Shown: one piece after another, positions 11,898 to 24,700 of the stretch | Numbering within the stretch: the first letter of the stretch is position 1 | Layout of the letters: the number at the start of each line of letters is the position of its first letter | From: Microglena sp. YARC | Lineage: Eukaryota > Chlorophyta > Chlorophyceae > Chlamydomonadales > Chlamydomonadaceae | DNA: 64,000 nucleotides | Reading direction: 5' to 3' | Assembly (NCBI GenBank): GCA_022414725.1 | Contig: CM039467.1 | Span: 17,368,011 to 17,432,010, forward strand | Notes under the pieces: generated by a model | What the model saw: only the letters and a program-made list of their open reading frames with translations | What the model was told of the DNA's origin: nothing | Databases searched by the model: none | Translations under genes and position numbers: made by a program

Positions 11898-12431
11898 TTA
11901 AGGAGAAGCAGTCATTCCAAACATGCGAATGAAACGCCAGAACACCATAGGATCAAGGGGCTTGGTGAAGGGGTCAGCACAGTTGTCCTTAGTGTTAACA
12001 TAGGCAACATCCACCTGGCCATCCTCCACCAGCTCCTGGATATAGTGATGGATGACATCAATGTGCTTGTTGCGAGGGAGCAGCTGACAGTCATTGGCCC
12101 AGCTCAAGGACCCCAAGTTGTCACCCTGAATGGTGACCAGGTCACAAGGCAGCCCTAGATCAATTCTCAACTTTTTCAACCATTGCACCTCCCTGGCAGT
12201 CTGAGACAGGGCCTGATACTCAGCCTCGCTGGAGCTAACAGCAACAGTGGGTTGCCTTTTGCTCATCCAGTTCACAAGGCAGCCTCCAGCAAGCACAGCA
12301 TAGCCAGTCTGAGATCTCCTGTCAGACCCATCATCAGCAAAGGATGAGTCACTAAAGACAGTAAAAGAGAAACCAGGGCTGTGAGTGTAAGTGAGGCCCA
12401 GATGGGAATGTTCTCTCAAATACAAAAGCAA
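11898..12431 (-). CDS. Copia RNase H domain
   Basis: This 177-residue open frame is the C-terminal RNase H of the polyprotein. It shows the copia signatures DSSFADDGSDRRSQTGY, SSSEAEYQAL, KHIDVIHHYIQE and KDNCADPFTK, which contribute the acidic active site and the usual C-terminus. It overlaps the end of the RT frame by 16 bases in another frame, so one indel separates it from RT. In intact elements RT and RNase H are continuous. The domain removes the RNA strand during reverse transcription. Confidence 0.9.
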   Translation of the reverse strand: MLLYLREHSHLGLTYTHSPGFSFTVFSDSSFADDGSDRRSQTGYAVLAGGCLVNWMSKRQPTVAVSSSEAEYQALSQTAREVQWLKKLRIDLGLPCDLVTIQGDNLGSLSWANDCQLLPRNKHIDVIHHYIQELVEDGQVDVAYVNTKDNCADPFTKPLDPMVFWRFIRMFGMTASP

Positions 12432-13786
12432 GCGCTTGGCTGCAGCCCACAGGGGGCAGTGGGTTGAGCAGAAAACCTGGACAGGTAGCTCACAGCAAAA
12501 GAAATATCAGGCCTTGTGCAGGTAGCCAGGTACAGCAAAGCCCCCACAAGAGAGAGGTACTGGCTATTAGAGGCCAGAGGTTCTCCAGGAGGATCAGTGA
12601 CAGTGCACTTGGACATGGGAACTGAAAACTTGGGCTTGGTAGCAGCAGTGAGACCAAACTGCTCCACCAGCTCAACAATGTAGGAGTGCTGGGAGAGGTC
12701 GATCTTAACACACCTGCCGTCAGAATCAAGTGTACAAGTCATGTCCAATGAAAGGAACTGGACAGGTACACCCATTTCCTTGACTTCCCACCCAGCTGCT
12801 TCCATAGCCTTGATCAGCAAGGCATACCTATGCAGCTCACTAAAAGCACAGATAAAGTCATCCACATAGGTCAGGACATAGCTCCACCCACCAGTAGAAT
12901 CCCTCCTGAAATACAGAGCAGGTTCAGCTTTGCACATGGTAAAACCGTGGGCAACCAAAACCTGCTTTACATCTTTGCTCCAAGCCCTGGGTGCCTGCTT
13001 CAAACCATAAAGAGATTTAATCAGCTTGCACACAAGGGGAACATTGTCAGGACCAAGTTCATGAAAGCCCTCAGGCTGGTAACAGAACAGGTCCAGACCA
13101 GGTTCCAGCTTGGCATTCAAGAATGCAGTCTTGATGTCCAGCTGCCTCACAAACATCTTCCTATGAGTGATGGCAGCAAGGAGCACACGAAGACCTGCTT
13201 TAGAGGAGACGGGGGCATATACATCATGGTAGTCCAGCCCAGGACGTTGCAGAAAACCACGAACTACAAAACGAGCTTTAAAACGCAAAGAACCATCAGC
13301 CCCATGTTTCTTGACAAATAACCATCTGCCAGATAGAATCCTCTGCCTAGGAGGCTGTGGAGTGAGGACCCAAGTGCCATGAGCATGGAGGGAGGCCATC
13401 TCATCCTTCATAGCCTGCAGCCAGAGATCTCTGTCAGGGTTGGTAGGTAACATTGCAGCTTTATAAGAGAGTTCAGTAGAGGTAGAAATAAAAGCCCCCA
13501 CGTACAAGCAGTGTACTTGTACATGGGCAGCGGGGATATCAGCAGTATCAGCAGTAACCGGTAATAAAGCCCCCAGCGCAGCACTCATGCGTGGTTGAAC
13601 AAGGCCGGCCTCCTTTGCCTCTAAATCGTCGAAGCCTGGGTACACTGGAACACCCCAGCCATACGCAGTATCTGACCCGGACCAGTGTTCGAGGTCATCA
13701 CTCACATCATCTGTGACGGCCACATCGTCGCAATGCCTGGTCCGGTATAAACCACCAGGTATAGCAGGGGGTGAAGTGATCAACAA
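12416..13786 (-). CDS. Copia reverse transcriptase
   Basis: A 456-residue frame holds the copia RT domain (RVT_2 type). Visible motifs in order are WLQAMKDEMASLHAHGTW near the start, GRWLFVKKHGADGSLRFKAR, VRQLDIKTAFLNA (first catalytic aspartate), LIKSLYGLKQAPRAW, and LTYVDDFICA with the YVDD active site. After that come GALLYLATCTRPDISFAVSYL and a frameshifted end. About 150 residues before the RT domain form the linker to integrase. It makes the cDNA copy of the element. A noisy duplicate lies at 22980-24450. Confidence 0.92.
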   Translation of the reverse strand: MLITSPPAIPGGLYRTRHCDDVAVTDDVSDDLEHWSGSDTAYGWGVPVYPGFDDLEAKEAGLVQPRMSAALGALLPVTADTADIPAAHVQVHCLYVGAFISTSTELSYKAAMLPTNPDRDLWLQAMKDEMASLHAHGTWVLTPQPPRQRILSGRWLFVKKHGADGSLRFKARFVVRGFLQRPGLDYHDVYAPVSSKAGLRVLLAAITHRKMFVRQLDIKTAFLNAKLEPGLDLFCYQPEGFHELGPDNVPLVCKLIKSLYGLKQAPRAWSKDVKQVLVAHGFTMCKAEPALYFRRDSTGGWSYVLTYVDDFICAFSELHRYALLIKAMEAAGWEVKEMGVPVQFLSLDMTCTLDSDGRCVKIDLSQHSYIVELVEQFGLTAATKPKFSVPMSKCTVTDPPGEPLASNSQYLSLVGALLYLATCTRPDISFAVSYLSRFSAQPTAPCGLQPSACFCI

Positions 13787-13796
13787 CTCCCGCGAG

Positions 13797-14880
13797 CTAT
13801 CCGAATAGGTGGACGGGGGGGTGGCGACTAGTGGGCAGTGGACCTGTACTAGGTTCCACTATGACCCGAGGCTGTCCTAATCCTACGACTTCACCGACGA
13901 AACGTGGCGCAGAGGAAGGCCCGGCGACCCCCTGAGATTCGAATAAATTAGAGCTTGAAGGAACATCAGACTCCCCCTGGCCCAATGCCGCCGCACGCGA
14001 TACAGCACCATCATTACCTGGCCTGGGACGCATCGTCATCATCCCATGACCAGTAAAGCGGTCAACAATCGGGGTTGGTAAAGGGCCCAGGACATTGTCA
14101 GTAGTATCAAGCCCTTTACCGATGATAGCGGCAGGGGTGCGAGAAAAATACTGAGATCCATCATAGGGAAAGAGCCCAGGGATACAGTTATAGCTAAACT
14201 GTTCATAGAAGAGCACATCACGACTCTCTACCACCTGGCGCAACTTCGGAACCCAAACAAAATAACCCTTACTCACCAGAGAATACCAAACCAGTCTACC
14301 AGATAACGCCCTTTCGTCAAGCTTATTGCGCTTCTTCCCATTCACTAAGGTAACATAGCATGGGCACCCGAACACGCGCAATAACGATACATCAGGTAGA
14401 ACCCCAAAGAACAACTCATAAGGAGTCTTGTCACCCTGATTAGGCAGCCGGTTGCGTAGGTAACACGCGGCGAGGAAGGCATAGGGCCAGAAGGACTTAG
14501 TGAGCTTAGACTCCAAGTGAATGCTCCTAGCTACGTTCTGAAGGACCCCATTGTACCGTTCCACAGTCGCATTCTGCTGAGCAGTGTAAGCCATGGACAA
14601 TTCATGCACAGCACCAACCGATTCTAACCAATCCTCGAACCACTTCACTATAAATTCCTTAGCCCTGTCAGACCTAAGACACTTGAAAACAAATCCATGC
14701 AGCTGAGTCATCCATCTGAGGATGGTAGTTTGAACTGCTAAGGGAGCTTCATCCCTGGTTCTCAAGCACAAGACCTCAGCATAGCCAGAGTATTGGTCAG
14801 TGAGACACAGAACATAAAACTCCCCACGCAAGCCCTAATATTAAATGGCCCCATGATGTCCAAGTGAAGGCGTTGTAATG
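13797..14880 (-). CDS. Copia integrase catalytic core
   Basis: The catalytic D,D,E triad is spread over two frames: LHLDIMGPF at about 14875-14850 in the upstream frame, then RSDRAKEF and QQNATVERYNG in the 344-residue frame that starts near 14831. KSFWPYAFLAACYLRNRLP and LRVFGCPCYV follow, as in copia integrases. A frameshift near 14830 separates the first aspartate from the rest. Integrase inserts the cDNA into host DNA; the 5-bp duplication at the LTR edges is the expected product. Confidence 0.9.
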
Positions 14881-15535
14881 GGGCACGGATCCTAGTTTTG
14901 CTTTCTTTAGGAAAAGGGATACGTTTTCCCTTTGCCTTCTGACAAGCATCACATGGGATCTTAGACAGTCTTTGCACCTGTTGGAGAGTGAGGGGTAAGT
15001 TCTGAACCAAACCCTTCCTTACAAGGTTGTGCATGGCATCATAGCCAGGGTGAACCAGCCGCCTATGCCACAACCATTCAGGAGTGGTAGGGATCACAAC
15101 TCCACCATCCTCATCAACATCAAGAGCAAAAGCTGGATAATCTTCAGCACCATACAAACGGCCACGAGGGGTGTGACAAGGCCTACATGCAAACTTGTAC
15201 ACACCACCACTGGAGGCAGGGAAAGACCACAGAACAGAAGAGCCCTGTGTGGCAGTACAACTAAGACTATCAAAAGAAATCTTGCAGTTGTGAGCATGGG
15301 CAACAGCATTTACTGACATGAGGTTCACCGGACAGTGTGGGATGTAGAGAACATTGGTTAAAGTGATTGGTGTTGGTAACCAATCACTACCTAACACAAT
15401 AGAACCCTGACCCACAGACCGTTGAACCACACCATCACCAAATTTAACTGCTGGCCCAGTCTCAGAAGCATGAAACACAGTGAACAAAGACATATCACCT
15501 GTGATTTGACATCCCAGCTCCAGAATCAACATGCC
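14881..15535 (-). CDS. Copia protease and integrase zinc-binding region
   Basis: On the minus strand the protease signature VDSGAG lies at about 15531-15514 in one frame and continues as ITGDMSLF in the neighbouring frame, so a one-base shift falls between them. Further down is the HHCC zinc-binding domain: WHRRLVHPGYDAMHNLVRKG, then IPCDACQKAKGKR. The protease would cut the polyprotein; the zinc domain is the N-terminal part of integrase. Confidence 0.8.
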
Positions 15536-17769
15536 AGACACCCTCAGACAGGCTCGGGCTGCAGACATTTGAAAATTTCGCAGTGCAAGAGAAAAGGACA
15601 GAGCGTACCTCCTATTTCTTGTCCAAAGCATACCCATCAATCTGAGCCTGCAAGGAGGCCAGCTGCCGCGGAGTAAGCACACCTGGAAGGGCCAAGGCCA
15701 TGGGCACCGGATTGGTAACCGGTGCACCAGGCTTGGTCTTACGCAGGTGCGGATGCTTCGTGAAACAGCGATCCTCCGAGTGGGTCGTCTTGCTGAGGCA
15801 TGGGCCCCAAGTGCAATCCAGACGTCGCTTGTTGGAACCAGAACCCTGAGAACCAGATCCCTGCCCACGCTGAAACGCAGCATTGGCAGGAACCTGGGAG
15901 CGTCCCGGGACCAACCAGGATGCCTGGAGTCGGACCTGGGGAGAGCAATGTTCAAAATGTCGAGAGACCGATATGCCTCCAGACAAGACCAGTAATCTAC
16001 AGTCTGTCTGTTAGCCAACATCATACCGTACTGGATCCGCAGCGATTCAAATCGGATCAAACGGATCCCATTCACAATGTTTTCCATGGCGTGGCGCTGA
16101 GTGACAGGATGTCCAGCACTGCGGAGGTCAGTGCACAGACTGCGAACCATGCGAAAGAAATCATCGACACGGTCAGAAGGGCCCATGTGCGCATTATGAA
16201 GTTCGATACGCATGAGAGGGACTCTAGAGGCAAGGGCATCAGACTGCGTCTTCCGGATATCCAAAAGGATATCCCGAGGGGTGGCAAAGTCTTGGTATAC
16301 CTTGACCATATCGTCCTCCATGTTCGCGAGCATCATAGTTAAACACATGAAACTCCTGACGTTCGAGAGGCAGTGCACTGAACCCCAACAGTGCAGGATC
16401 AAACCGAGACTCACCATGAATGAGGGTATTAGACCCAGCTCCAATCGCAGAAGGGACAGGAGCCAAGGACCTACGAATGTCCATGAAATACTCCGCAGCA
16501 AGACCAGCGTCAAGAGCGCGCTGGTCGTCTATGTTCCTAATCACAGGAATGGACCTCGCAACACTCATAAGCAGCTCGAAATCTGGGCTAACAGGACACA
16601 GAGGGACAGGCACTCGCACAAACTGATAACCAAGCTTCTCGTGATCACTACGCCTCGTACCACCAAAGGAAACACCATGATCTGGGGGATACAGAATCCC
16701 AGAAGTGACTGGACCAAGAAAAGAACGACACCTGGTACCAAGCTCAGAGAAAGCCATCACTCGGCGATGCCTCAGCTTCACACTAACATTTGCCATTGTA
16801 GCCTGCATATCCATCCGACCGTACAAAGAGCGGTTCAAGGACTCACCATCCCGTCGATCCATGTTGATCAGGCGGTAGTCCCGAAGGTTCAAAGTCGGAG
16901 GAGATCCGCCAGTGAGCAGATGCTCCCAAGATGCGCAAGACCGCGTATGCAGCATAGGTGGAGGGCCAGGGGCAGGAGGCAGCTCCACCGGCGGAGGCGG
17001 AGGGGGTTCCAGGGAGGCACCAGCAGCAGAGGGTGCGTGCAGAGGAAACAGCAGCCTCGCGAGAGCGAGTGTGGTAGCCAGGGAGGCCACGCTCCATGGG
17101 GGCAGATGCAGAGGAAAAAGAAGCAAAGCCCTTCAAGAAAGTGGGCTTAGCCACCTCCGGGTAAGCCGGGGGAACAGGCTCAAAGGGAGGCGCCGACGAA
17201 GGCTGAGGCTGATACACAGGCGAAAGCTCTCGATTAGGCATCTGCTGATCAGGAGGCTCATACACCGGCGAAACAGCGGAAGTCTCAAAGACACGAGTGG
17301 CAGCAGCAGATGGGGTCACGCCACCGAAGTCAGCACTCGTTAGCACTCTTCAAGTCCTCCTCATCATCAGTAGTAGTAGAGTAGTCTTCATCATAATTGA
17401 AAGGGACGAAAGGAGGCTGCGGGTCTGATGCACAACGGATGATCTGTGTCTGTACACAACACAGCTTCATCAGGACATCCTCAACATCAGAGGAAAGGCG
17501 TCGAACATTGAGAGAAGGAACCGTAAAGTTGGAGGATTGATCGGGGGGGTTACTTCCTTGATGGCGGAAGGACCCTCCTCTCCGGCAGCAGAGGCCGCTG
17601 GCGCGCAGTCGTCTAGCCAATCTAGAGGAACCTTCACCCCCGTTGGGAGGATTCGGTCGCATCCATTGCTCACAATGACACTGCGGATCCCACGAGCCCA
17701 TGAAACACCATTAAGTTTGGTAAGTTTCACAAAGCCGGCAGGAGGCCCTCGCGGAAGTTGCATTATCAA
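15536..17769 (-). CDS. Copia gag (frameshifted)
   Basis: The gag region is spread over four or five frames. The 17769-17470 frame has KLNGVSWARGIRSVIVSNG, resembling the copia gag start. A proline-rich stretch follows at 17340-16980. The copia gag domain is at about 16330-16080, with DMVKVYQDFATPRDILLDIR and GPSDRVDDFFRMVRSL. A zinc-knuckle-like CX4CX5HX4C sits near 15815-15760. Gag coats the genomic RNA in virus-like particles. The number of shifts means that this copy could not make gag as read. Confidence 0.75.
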
Positions 17770-17800
17770 AGCAGTGGTAGTGATGAGGAGCCCAATGACC

Positions 17801-18124
17801 TATCAGCTTGAAATCACTCCGGTAGAGTGGACAGTAGATTAAAGCAGCGGAACAGACGCACCAATCTATACACGGAGACAAGGATAACGTTACAGACACA
17901 GGAGACCCATAAAGGGGCACCTGTGGTGAAAGGAGGCGGTAGACAGGAACCTAACAGGGTACAGATCAGACCGGAGACGTAGGTGACAGGAAGCTGCCAC
18001 TGAGTCATCTCAAGATGACTCAGTCCCACGGGAAGCTGGCTCAGGAGAGCCGATAGTTCTAAGGGAGTACATAAGTAGTCACCAAGTCATAAAACGCGTG
18101 AGAGCACCGCTGTACATGCTGATA
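17801..18124 (-). repeat. Copia 5' LTR
   Basis: A 324-bp repeat identical to 11179-11502 except for one base noticed, with the same TATCAGC/GCTGATA ends. It should carry the promoter for minus-strand transcription. Confidence 0.9.
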
Positions 18125-21100
18125 GTGGGTAATGGTAAGAGGAGAGGGGGGAGGGTGTTGGTGGAGTAGAGGTTGCCAGGGATTTTTGGCCAGAGATTTA
18201 AGTTTCCGAGGGTAGGTGATGACAATGTCAGTGAAAGTAAGTGTGGAAGGTGGTGTGATAGTAGAGGGCTCCCAGGATGAGGAGAGGCTTTGCATGTAGT
18301 ATGTCCATTGGTTAATAAAGTCTGGGAGTTTAGGAAAGTAAGTCTCTTGGCTGTGAGGGTTGCATATAAGGATGAGGTGTAATTTTTGAGTGGAGGGTGG
18401 GGTGTGAGATTTGCTGCCAAGCCATATTTCAGAGGTAGTATAAAATTCAGACTGTGGTCTAGAGTCAATGTAGTGGATCCAGGAGTGGTGGAGGAGAGTT
18501 TTGTAAGGGGCAGCAAGGTCATCAGGGAGGAGCATCAGGGTGCAGGTAGGGCTGAGAGTATTTTCAGCATGGTCAGCACTGGCTAGAGCCCACCTTAGAG
18601 CTTGGTGTGCTTTGTGTGGTGGAATTGGGAATGTCCACCAGTGAGCCCCCAGTCCAGATGGTAAGAAAGGGGTCTTGGTTGGAGCCAAAGAGCTGGTCAG
18701 CAGGGCTGGTAGAAGAGAAGCTGGTGAGGCTTGGTCGTAGCTAAGAGGATTGGAGGTACGATGGTGAGTAATGCCCAGAAGCAGCTGCTGCTTGGTAGAG
18801 GAAGGGAGACAGAATGTTTAGTGGCAGCAGGAGCAGCTCTGTATCTGGTTGAAGAGGGCAGCTAGGTCAGTGTGGTATGTTCCTCCTTGGGTCAGTTGGT
18901 TCCATTTGGTTGGGTGGTGATTTTTAAAAGTGGTCATAGTTTTTGTTTAAGAGAGGTGAGCCTGTCGTTGGGAATGTGCCCAAGACAGTGACCTGTGGGG
19001 TTATAAAGATATGAAACGTTGGTATGTGTGTGTGTGGATTGGCCATCCAGAGTAGTAAGGATGCCTGTTTGTATAAGTAGGCTGAGGGTGGTTGAATGTC
19101 CCAGTCTGTGGTGCCTGTCGTGTGTGTCGCCAATTTTCAGAAGTTTTGTGAACAAGTTGTGGTTGTCAGCATTAAATCCTGGGGAGGTGGCCCATTGGCC
19201 TTGTTGCTGGAGGTTAGTGAGGTGGGTGTCCTTCCTGGGATGAGGTATGTGGTTATCGAGGAGTGGGTTTTGAAGGTGTGGGTTAATTGTCATATGTTGG
19301 TTGTCCTACCAGTTCAACAAGGTGAGCCGCATGGTGAGATTGAGGCTTCCAGTGTATTGGAGTAGTGGGGGTGAGAGTGTGTGCAATGGTGGATGCTGTA
19401 TCCCATGCGTGTGTAGGAGTTGATATGGTCGTTGTGCATGATGGTTGGGGCCCATTGGACGTGGACAACGGTGGTGGTGGCAAGTTTGTCGTCGTTGTAA
19501 GAGCGCTTGCCCCGCCAGCTCGTAATGTGCAGGGCTCTGTACTGAGATCCGTAAGTAAGGTGAAGCAGGCGCGCCGGTGGTGCAGGTGCGCTGCTGGCTG
19601 GGAATGTCATGGCCTCGCGGATCCTGTCAGGGTGCGAGGTGGAGGTTATTTTATATGCGCGCGGTAGAATTTGGAGGAGAGGAGGAGTGTCGAATCCAGG
19701 ATTTGCACAAGTAGTGGCGCGCTGACCAAGTGGCGTCACTGTTGGGGCAGCCCCATGCTTGGTGCGCGTGACTGCCTGCGATCTGCGTGGGCCACGCCCA
19801 CCATTGGTTTCCTTCCAGGTCCCCAGTGGGGTCCGCCTCGTAGTCTGCATCAGTGACGGAGGCGTGAGGTTGGTAGCGCTGTGTAAGTGGGGTGGAGGAT
19901 TCGATAGGAGCAGGAAATTTAACGTTGTCTGTCGTGTTATGCGAAATTGCGTAGCCAGGCGCAAGTTGCCTGTGGGAGAGGGGGAGTGGGTCAGAGTGAG
20001 TTGGAGGAGTGACGGTTTGGAAGGAGGAGAGGTGTGCGGTGAGGCGGTTCAGGGATCGTTTGTGGTGTTTAGTAATTTTGTGTGAAGTTAATAAGAGAGA
20101 GGTCTGTAGTGCTGATAAGATGAGTTCCCATGGGGGTGACCAGGTCGTGGTATGAGTAGATGTCCAGGTCGTGAAAAGGAGTCATTAGTGAGACAGGGAT
20201 TGCATGTGGTGGAAGAGGGAGAGAGTTTATGTTAAGTTTGTCAAGGAGTTCTGTGTCATTCCAAGAAATTATTATGTCAGATTTTTTTAATAATTTCCAG
20301 CTGGCGGGCTAGGGACATATATTTAAGTTGCTTGCTGGAGAGAGAGAGAGGATCTAGAGTGGTCATGGTGGAGGTTGATTTGTCAAGAAGAGCCCTGGTG
20401 AGAATTCCCAGGTGACCTTGGTCGTTCATGGACTGGATGAGGGCTGTTGCAGTAATCTGAGTATATTCAGTGAGTAGAGAAGGCACCCCTAGTCCCGCCT
20501 CTGTTTTAGGGAGGTGGAGTGCTCTTGTCGGAAAGGATCTAGGAAGGGAGCAGCAGAGTTTAACTGTTTTAATACTGCTCTGTCAATGACATGAATGTCG
20601 GTTAGTGAGAAGGGAGCTACTATCATGGGGTATTTAATAGCTTGCTCTGACACATTGTGAGATTATTCGTAGACATTGGGTGGGGGTTGCCCTATTTTTT
20701 AGCTTTAGTGAGGATACTCAAGCCTTTGTTGTGGATGGTTTCAATAGTAGAGTGAAGTTGAGTTTTCCAATTTAAGGTGAGTGAGATGTGAACCCCCAGG
20801 TATTTATAGGCTTGGTCTGGCGGCTGGTAGGTAGCATAGGAATTACCTAGAGGAATTTTTTCTAGCCTTTGTTTGAGAGTGTTGTTGTGAGTAGGTTGTG
20901 AGGGGTGTGATTTGTGGAGTATGCCACTAACCACACATTTAGTGGCGTTAAGAGGAATGCCCGACCAGATACTAAAAGTTTGAACTTTACCACATTGGAT
21001 GCGAAGGTCCTCTGAGCTGCCGGTTAGGACGGCAGTGTCATCAGCATACCCCAAGCTGCTAGTGTGGTTTTCATCTGGCTGTTGTGGAGGGTAGGGATGC

Positions 21101-21725
21101 TGCTCTGTATCCTTGTCCTCCAGAACGGAGCCATCTGTGTAGGGGTTCTAGAAAAATAATGAAAAGAGTAAGGGGAGAGAGTTTCCCCTGGATAGTGCCC
21201 CTAGTGATGGGGATAGGGAGCCAGATGTATTTGTTAAGGAGGATATGTGTAGTAGAGTTTGTGTAAATTCCTTTAATTGTATCTATAGTATCATGGGTAT
21301 AACCCAAGCTGTGCATAATGCAGAGAAGTTTTTGGTGATCAATCATGTTGAAGGCAGAGCTAAAGTCAAAGTAGGCAGCATAAAGGTCCTGGTGGAAGAG
21401 GGCAAGCATCCTCAATGTTGTGGAGTAGGGTCAAGAGTTGTCTATAGGTACTTTTGTCTTTTCTGAAACCCTCTTGGCAGGCACTGAGAATGTGATTGGT
21501 TTCAGAGTAGGTAGTAATAGTGTTGGTAACAAGAGAGGTCCAGAGTTTGGCTACAGCATTGTTGAGGCCTATTGGCCTGTAATTTTGGGGTAAGCAAGGA
21601 TCTGATTTTTTTGTAGAGCATGACTGTGTGGGAGATTTTCCAGCAGTCTGGTGTTTCTCCCAGGATCCATACTAGCTGCATGAGTTTGTGTATGGTGAGG
21701 TGCATTTCCTGTGGGAGGCACATAA
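18125..21725 (-). mobile_element. L1-type LINE, reverse transcriptase half of ORF2
   Basis: On the minus strand the RT domain runs from about 21720 to 20690 in several frames. It has LGETPDCWKISHTVMLYKK (start of RT), YFDFSSAFNMIDHQKLL (motif A), PITRGTIQGKLSPLTLF (motif B), GYADDTAVL (motif C active site) and YKYLGVHISLTLNWKTQL. The 18125-20690 interval continues the element towards RNase H, but I recognise no domain in its proline- and threonine-rich frames. Frame breaks throughout imply a dead copy. The 5' endonuclease part is not visible because the sequence beyond 21725 is replaced by the second copia copy. Confidence 0.75.
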
Positions 21726-24700
21726 TATCAGCTTGAAATCACTCCGGTAGAGTGGACAGTAGATTAAAGCAGCGGAACAGACGCACCAATCTATACACGG
21801 AGACAAGGATAACGTTACAAACACAGGAGACCCATAAAGGGGCACCTGTGGTGAAAGGAGGCGGTAAGACAGGAACCTAACAGGGGTACAGATCAGAACC
21901 GAGACGTAGTGGTGACAGGAAGCGATGCCACTGAGTCAATCTCAAGATGACTCAGTCCCCACGGGAAGCTGGCTCAGGGAAGAGCCGATAGTTCTAAGGG
22001 AGTACATAAGTAGTCACCAAGTCATAAAAAAACGCGTGAGAGCCACCGCTATACATGCTGATAACTCCACCTCATGACACAGGTGAGCCATACAATAGTA
22101 CTACTCCACCTATGGCACTGGTGACATAGAAACTATTATGTAACAAATAAAAAAAAAAATAAAAAAAAATCACAAAGAACTCCGGAAAAAAAAAATCGAG
22201 AGAACTTCAAATGAAAACCCGAAGGGTTAAGGGAAGGTATGAAGCAATGGGGCACAAAGAACCAAAAAATTTTGCCAAGTTGGATATAAGGAGGACAACT
22301 AAATGATCAAAAGTCGGGTAACAACGGTATAGAAAAACCTCGATCCGGGGAATAGGAACCTAATGCCAATCAATGATAACTTAAAGAAACTCTAAATGTA
22401 ACCAAAGAAACCCGAAAATGTAACCAAAAAATTCCAGAATACATGTAACCAAAAATTCTAGAAATACATGTAACCAAAAAAATTGGTTTAAGGAGAAGCA
22501 GTCAATTCCAACATGCGAAATGAAACGCCAGAACACCATAGGATCAAGGGGCATTTGGTGAAGGGGTCAGCACAGTTGTCATTAGTGTTAATAAATAGGG
22601 CAACATCCACCTGGCCATCCTCCACCAGCTCCTGGAAATATAGTGAAATGGATGACAATCAATGTGCTTGGGTTGCGAGGGATTGGCAGCTGACAGTCAT
22701 TGGCCCAGCTCAAGGACCCCAAGTTGTCAGCCTGAATGGTGACCAGGTCACAAGGCATCCCTAGATCAATTCTTCAAACTTTTTCAACCATTGCACCTCC
22801 CTGCAGTCTGAGACAGGGCCTGATACTCAGCCTCGCTGGAGCTAACAGCAACAGTGGGTTGCCTTTTGCTCATCCAGTTCACAAGGCAGCCTCCAGCAAG
22901 CACAGCATAGCCAGTCTGAGATCTCCTGTCAGACCCATCATCAGCAAAAGGATGAGTCACTAAAGACAGTAAAAGAGAAACCAGGGCTGTGAGTGTAAGT
23001 GAGGCCCAGATGGGAAATGTTCTCTCAAATACAAAAAGCAAGCGCTGGTGCAGCCCAGCAGGGGGGAGTGGGTTGAGCACAGAAAACCTGGACAGGTCAA
23101 GCTCGACAGCAAAAAGAAATATCAGGCCTTGGTGCAGGTAGCCAGGTACAGCAAAGCCCCACAAGAGAGGGTACTGTTGGCTATTAGAGGCCAGAGGTTC
23201 TCCAGGAGGATCAGTGACAGTGCACTTGGACATGGGACTGAAAACTTGGGCTTGGTAGCAGCAGTGAGACCAAACTGGCTCCACCAGCTCAAAACAATGT
23301 AGGAGTGCTGGGAGAGGTCGATCTTCAACACCTTTTGCCGTCAGAATCGGAAGTGTACAAGTCATGTCGCAAATGAAAAAGGTAACTGGACAGGTAAGCA
23401 CCCATTTCCGTTGACTTCCCACCCAGCTGCTTACATAGCCTTGATCAGCACGGCATACCTATGCAGCTCACTAAAAAAGCACAGATAAAGTCATCCACAT
23501 AGGGTCAGGACATAGCTCCACCCACCAACCAGTAGAATCCCTCCTGAAATACAGAGCAGGTTCAGGCTTTGGCACATGGTAAAAGGCCGTGGGCAACCAA
23601 AACCTGCTTTAACATCTTTGCTTCCAAGCCCTGGTGCCTGCTTCAACCATAAAGAAATAAAATCAGCTTGCACCACAAGGGGAACATTGGTCAGGACCAA
23701 GTTCATGAAAAGCCCTCAGGCTGGTAGAAAACAGGTCCAGACCAGGTTCCAGCTTGGCATTCTAAAAGAATGTTGCAGTCTTGATGTCCAAGCTGCTCAC
23801 AAACATTTCTTCCTATGAGTGATGGCAGCAAGGAAGCACAACGAAGACCTGCTTTAGAGAGACGGGGGCATATACATCATGGTAGTCCAGCCCAGGACGT
23901 GGGTTGCAGAAACCAAGAAACTACAAAACGAGCTTTAAAACGCAAAGAACCAATTCAGCCCCATGTTTCTTGACAAATAACCATCTGCCAGATAGAATCC
24001 TCTGCCTAGGGAGGCTGTGGAGTGAGACCCATTAGTGCCATGAGCATGGAGGAGGCCATCTCATCCTTCATAGCCTGCAGCAGCCAGATGATCTCTTCAG
24101 GGTTGGTAGGTAACATTGCAGCTTTATAAGAGAGTTCAGTAGAGGTAGAAATAAAAGCCCCCACGTCTACAAGCAGTGTACTTGTACATGGGCAGCGGGA
24201 ATCATCAGCAGTATCGAGCAGTAACCGGTTAATAAGGCCCCAGCGCAGACACTCATGCGTGGATTGAACAAGGGCCGGCCTCCTTTGCCTCTAAATCGTT
24301 TCGAAGCGCTGGTACACTGGAACACCCCCAGCCATACGCCAGTATCTGACGCCGGACCAGTGTTCGAGTCGATCACTCACATCATCTGTGGACGGCCACA
24401 TCGTCGCAATGCTGGTCCGGCGCGTTATAAACCACCAGGTATAGCAGTGGTGAACCTTAGTGATCAACAACTCCCGCGAGCTATCCGAATAGGTTGTGAC
24501 GGGTTTTCCTGGTGGCGACTAGTGGGCAGTGGACCTGTGTACTAGGTTCCACTTATGACCAGTCTGTCCTAATCCTACCACTTCACCGACGATAACTATG
24601 AACCGTGGCGCAGAGAAGCCGGCGAACCCCCTTGAGATTCGAATAAATTAGAGCTTGAGATGGAACATCAGACTCCCTGGCCCAAGTGCCGCCGCACGCG

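Larger units (their letters stand above)
11179..18124 (-). mobile_element. Ty1/copia LTR retrotransposon nested in the LINE
   Basis: A 6946-bp element reads on the minus strand with order LTR, gag, zinc knuckle, protease, integrase, reverse transcriptase, RNase H, LTR. This integrase-before-RT order defines the copia superfamily. The two LTRs are both 324 bp, with one difference noticed (A at 11490, G at 18112), so the insertion is recent. Several frameshifts in gag-pol suggest that it is nonetheless defective, or that this sequence has indel errors. The LINE reads continuously on either side once the element is set aside. Confidence 0.92.

Noticed and set aside
15490..15535. Loss of the copia protease catalytic aspartate (an apparent E-L-G)
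   Set aside because: The neighbouring frame reads VDSGAG at the same place, so it is a frameshift and not a substitution.
18125..20690. Methyltransferase or other extra domain in the LINE middle part
   Set aside because: One stretch (near 18690-18300) looked domain-like, but no catalytic motif could be shown.
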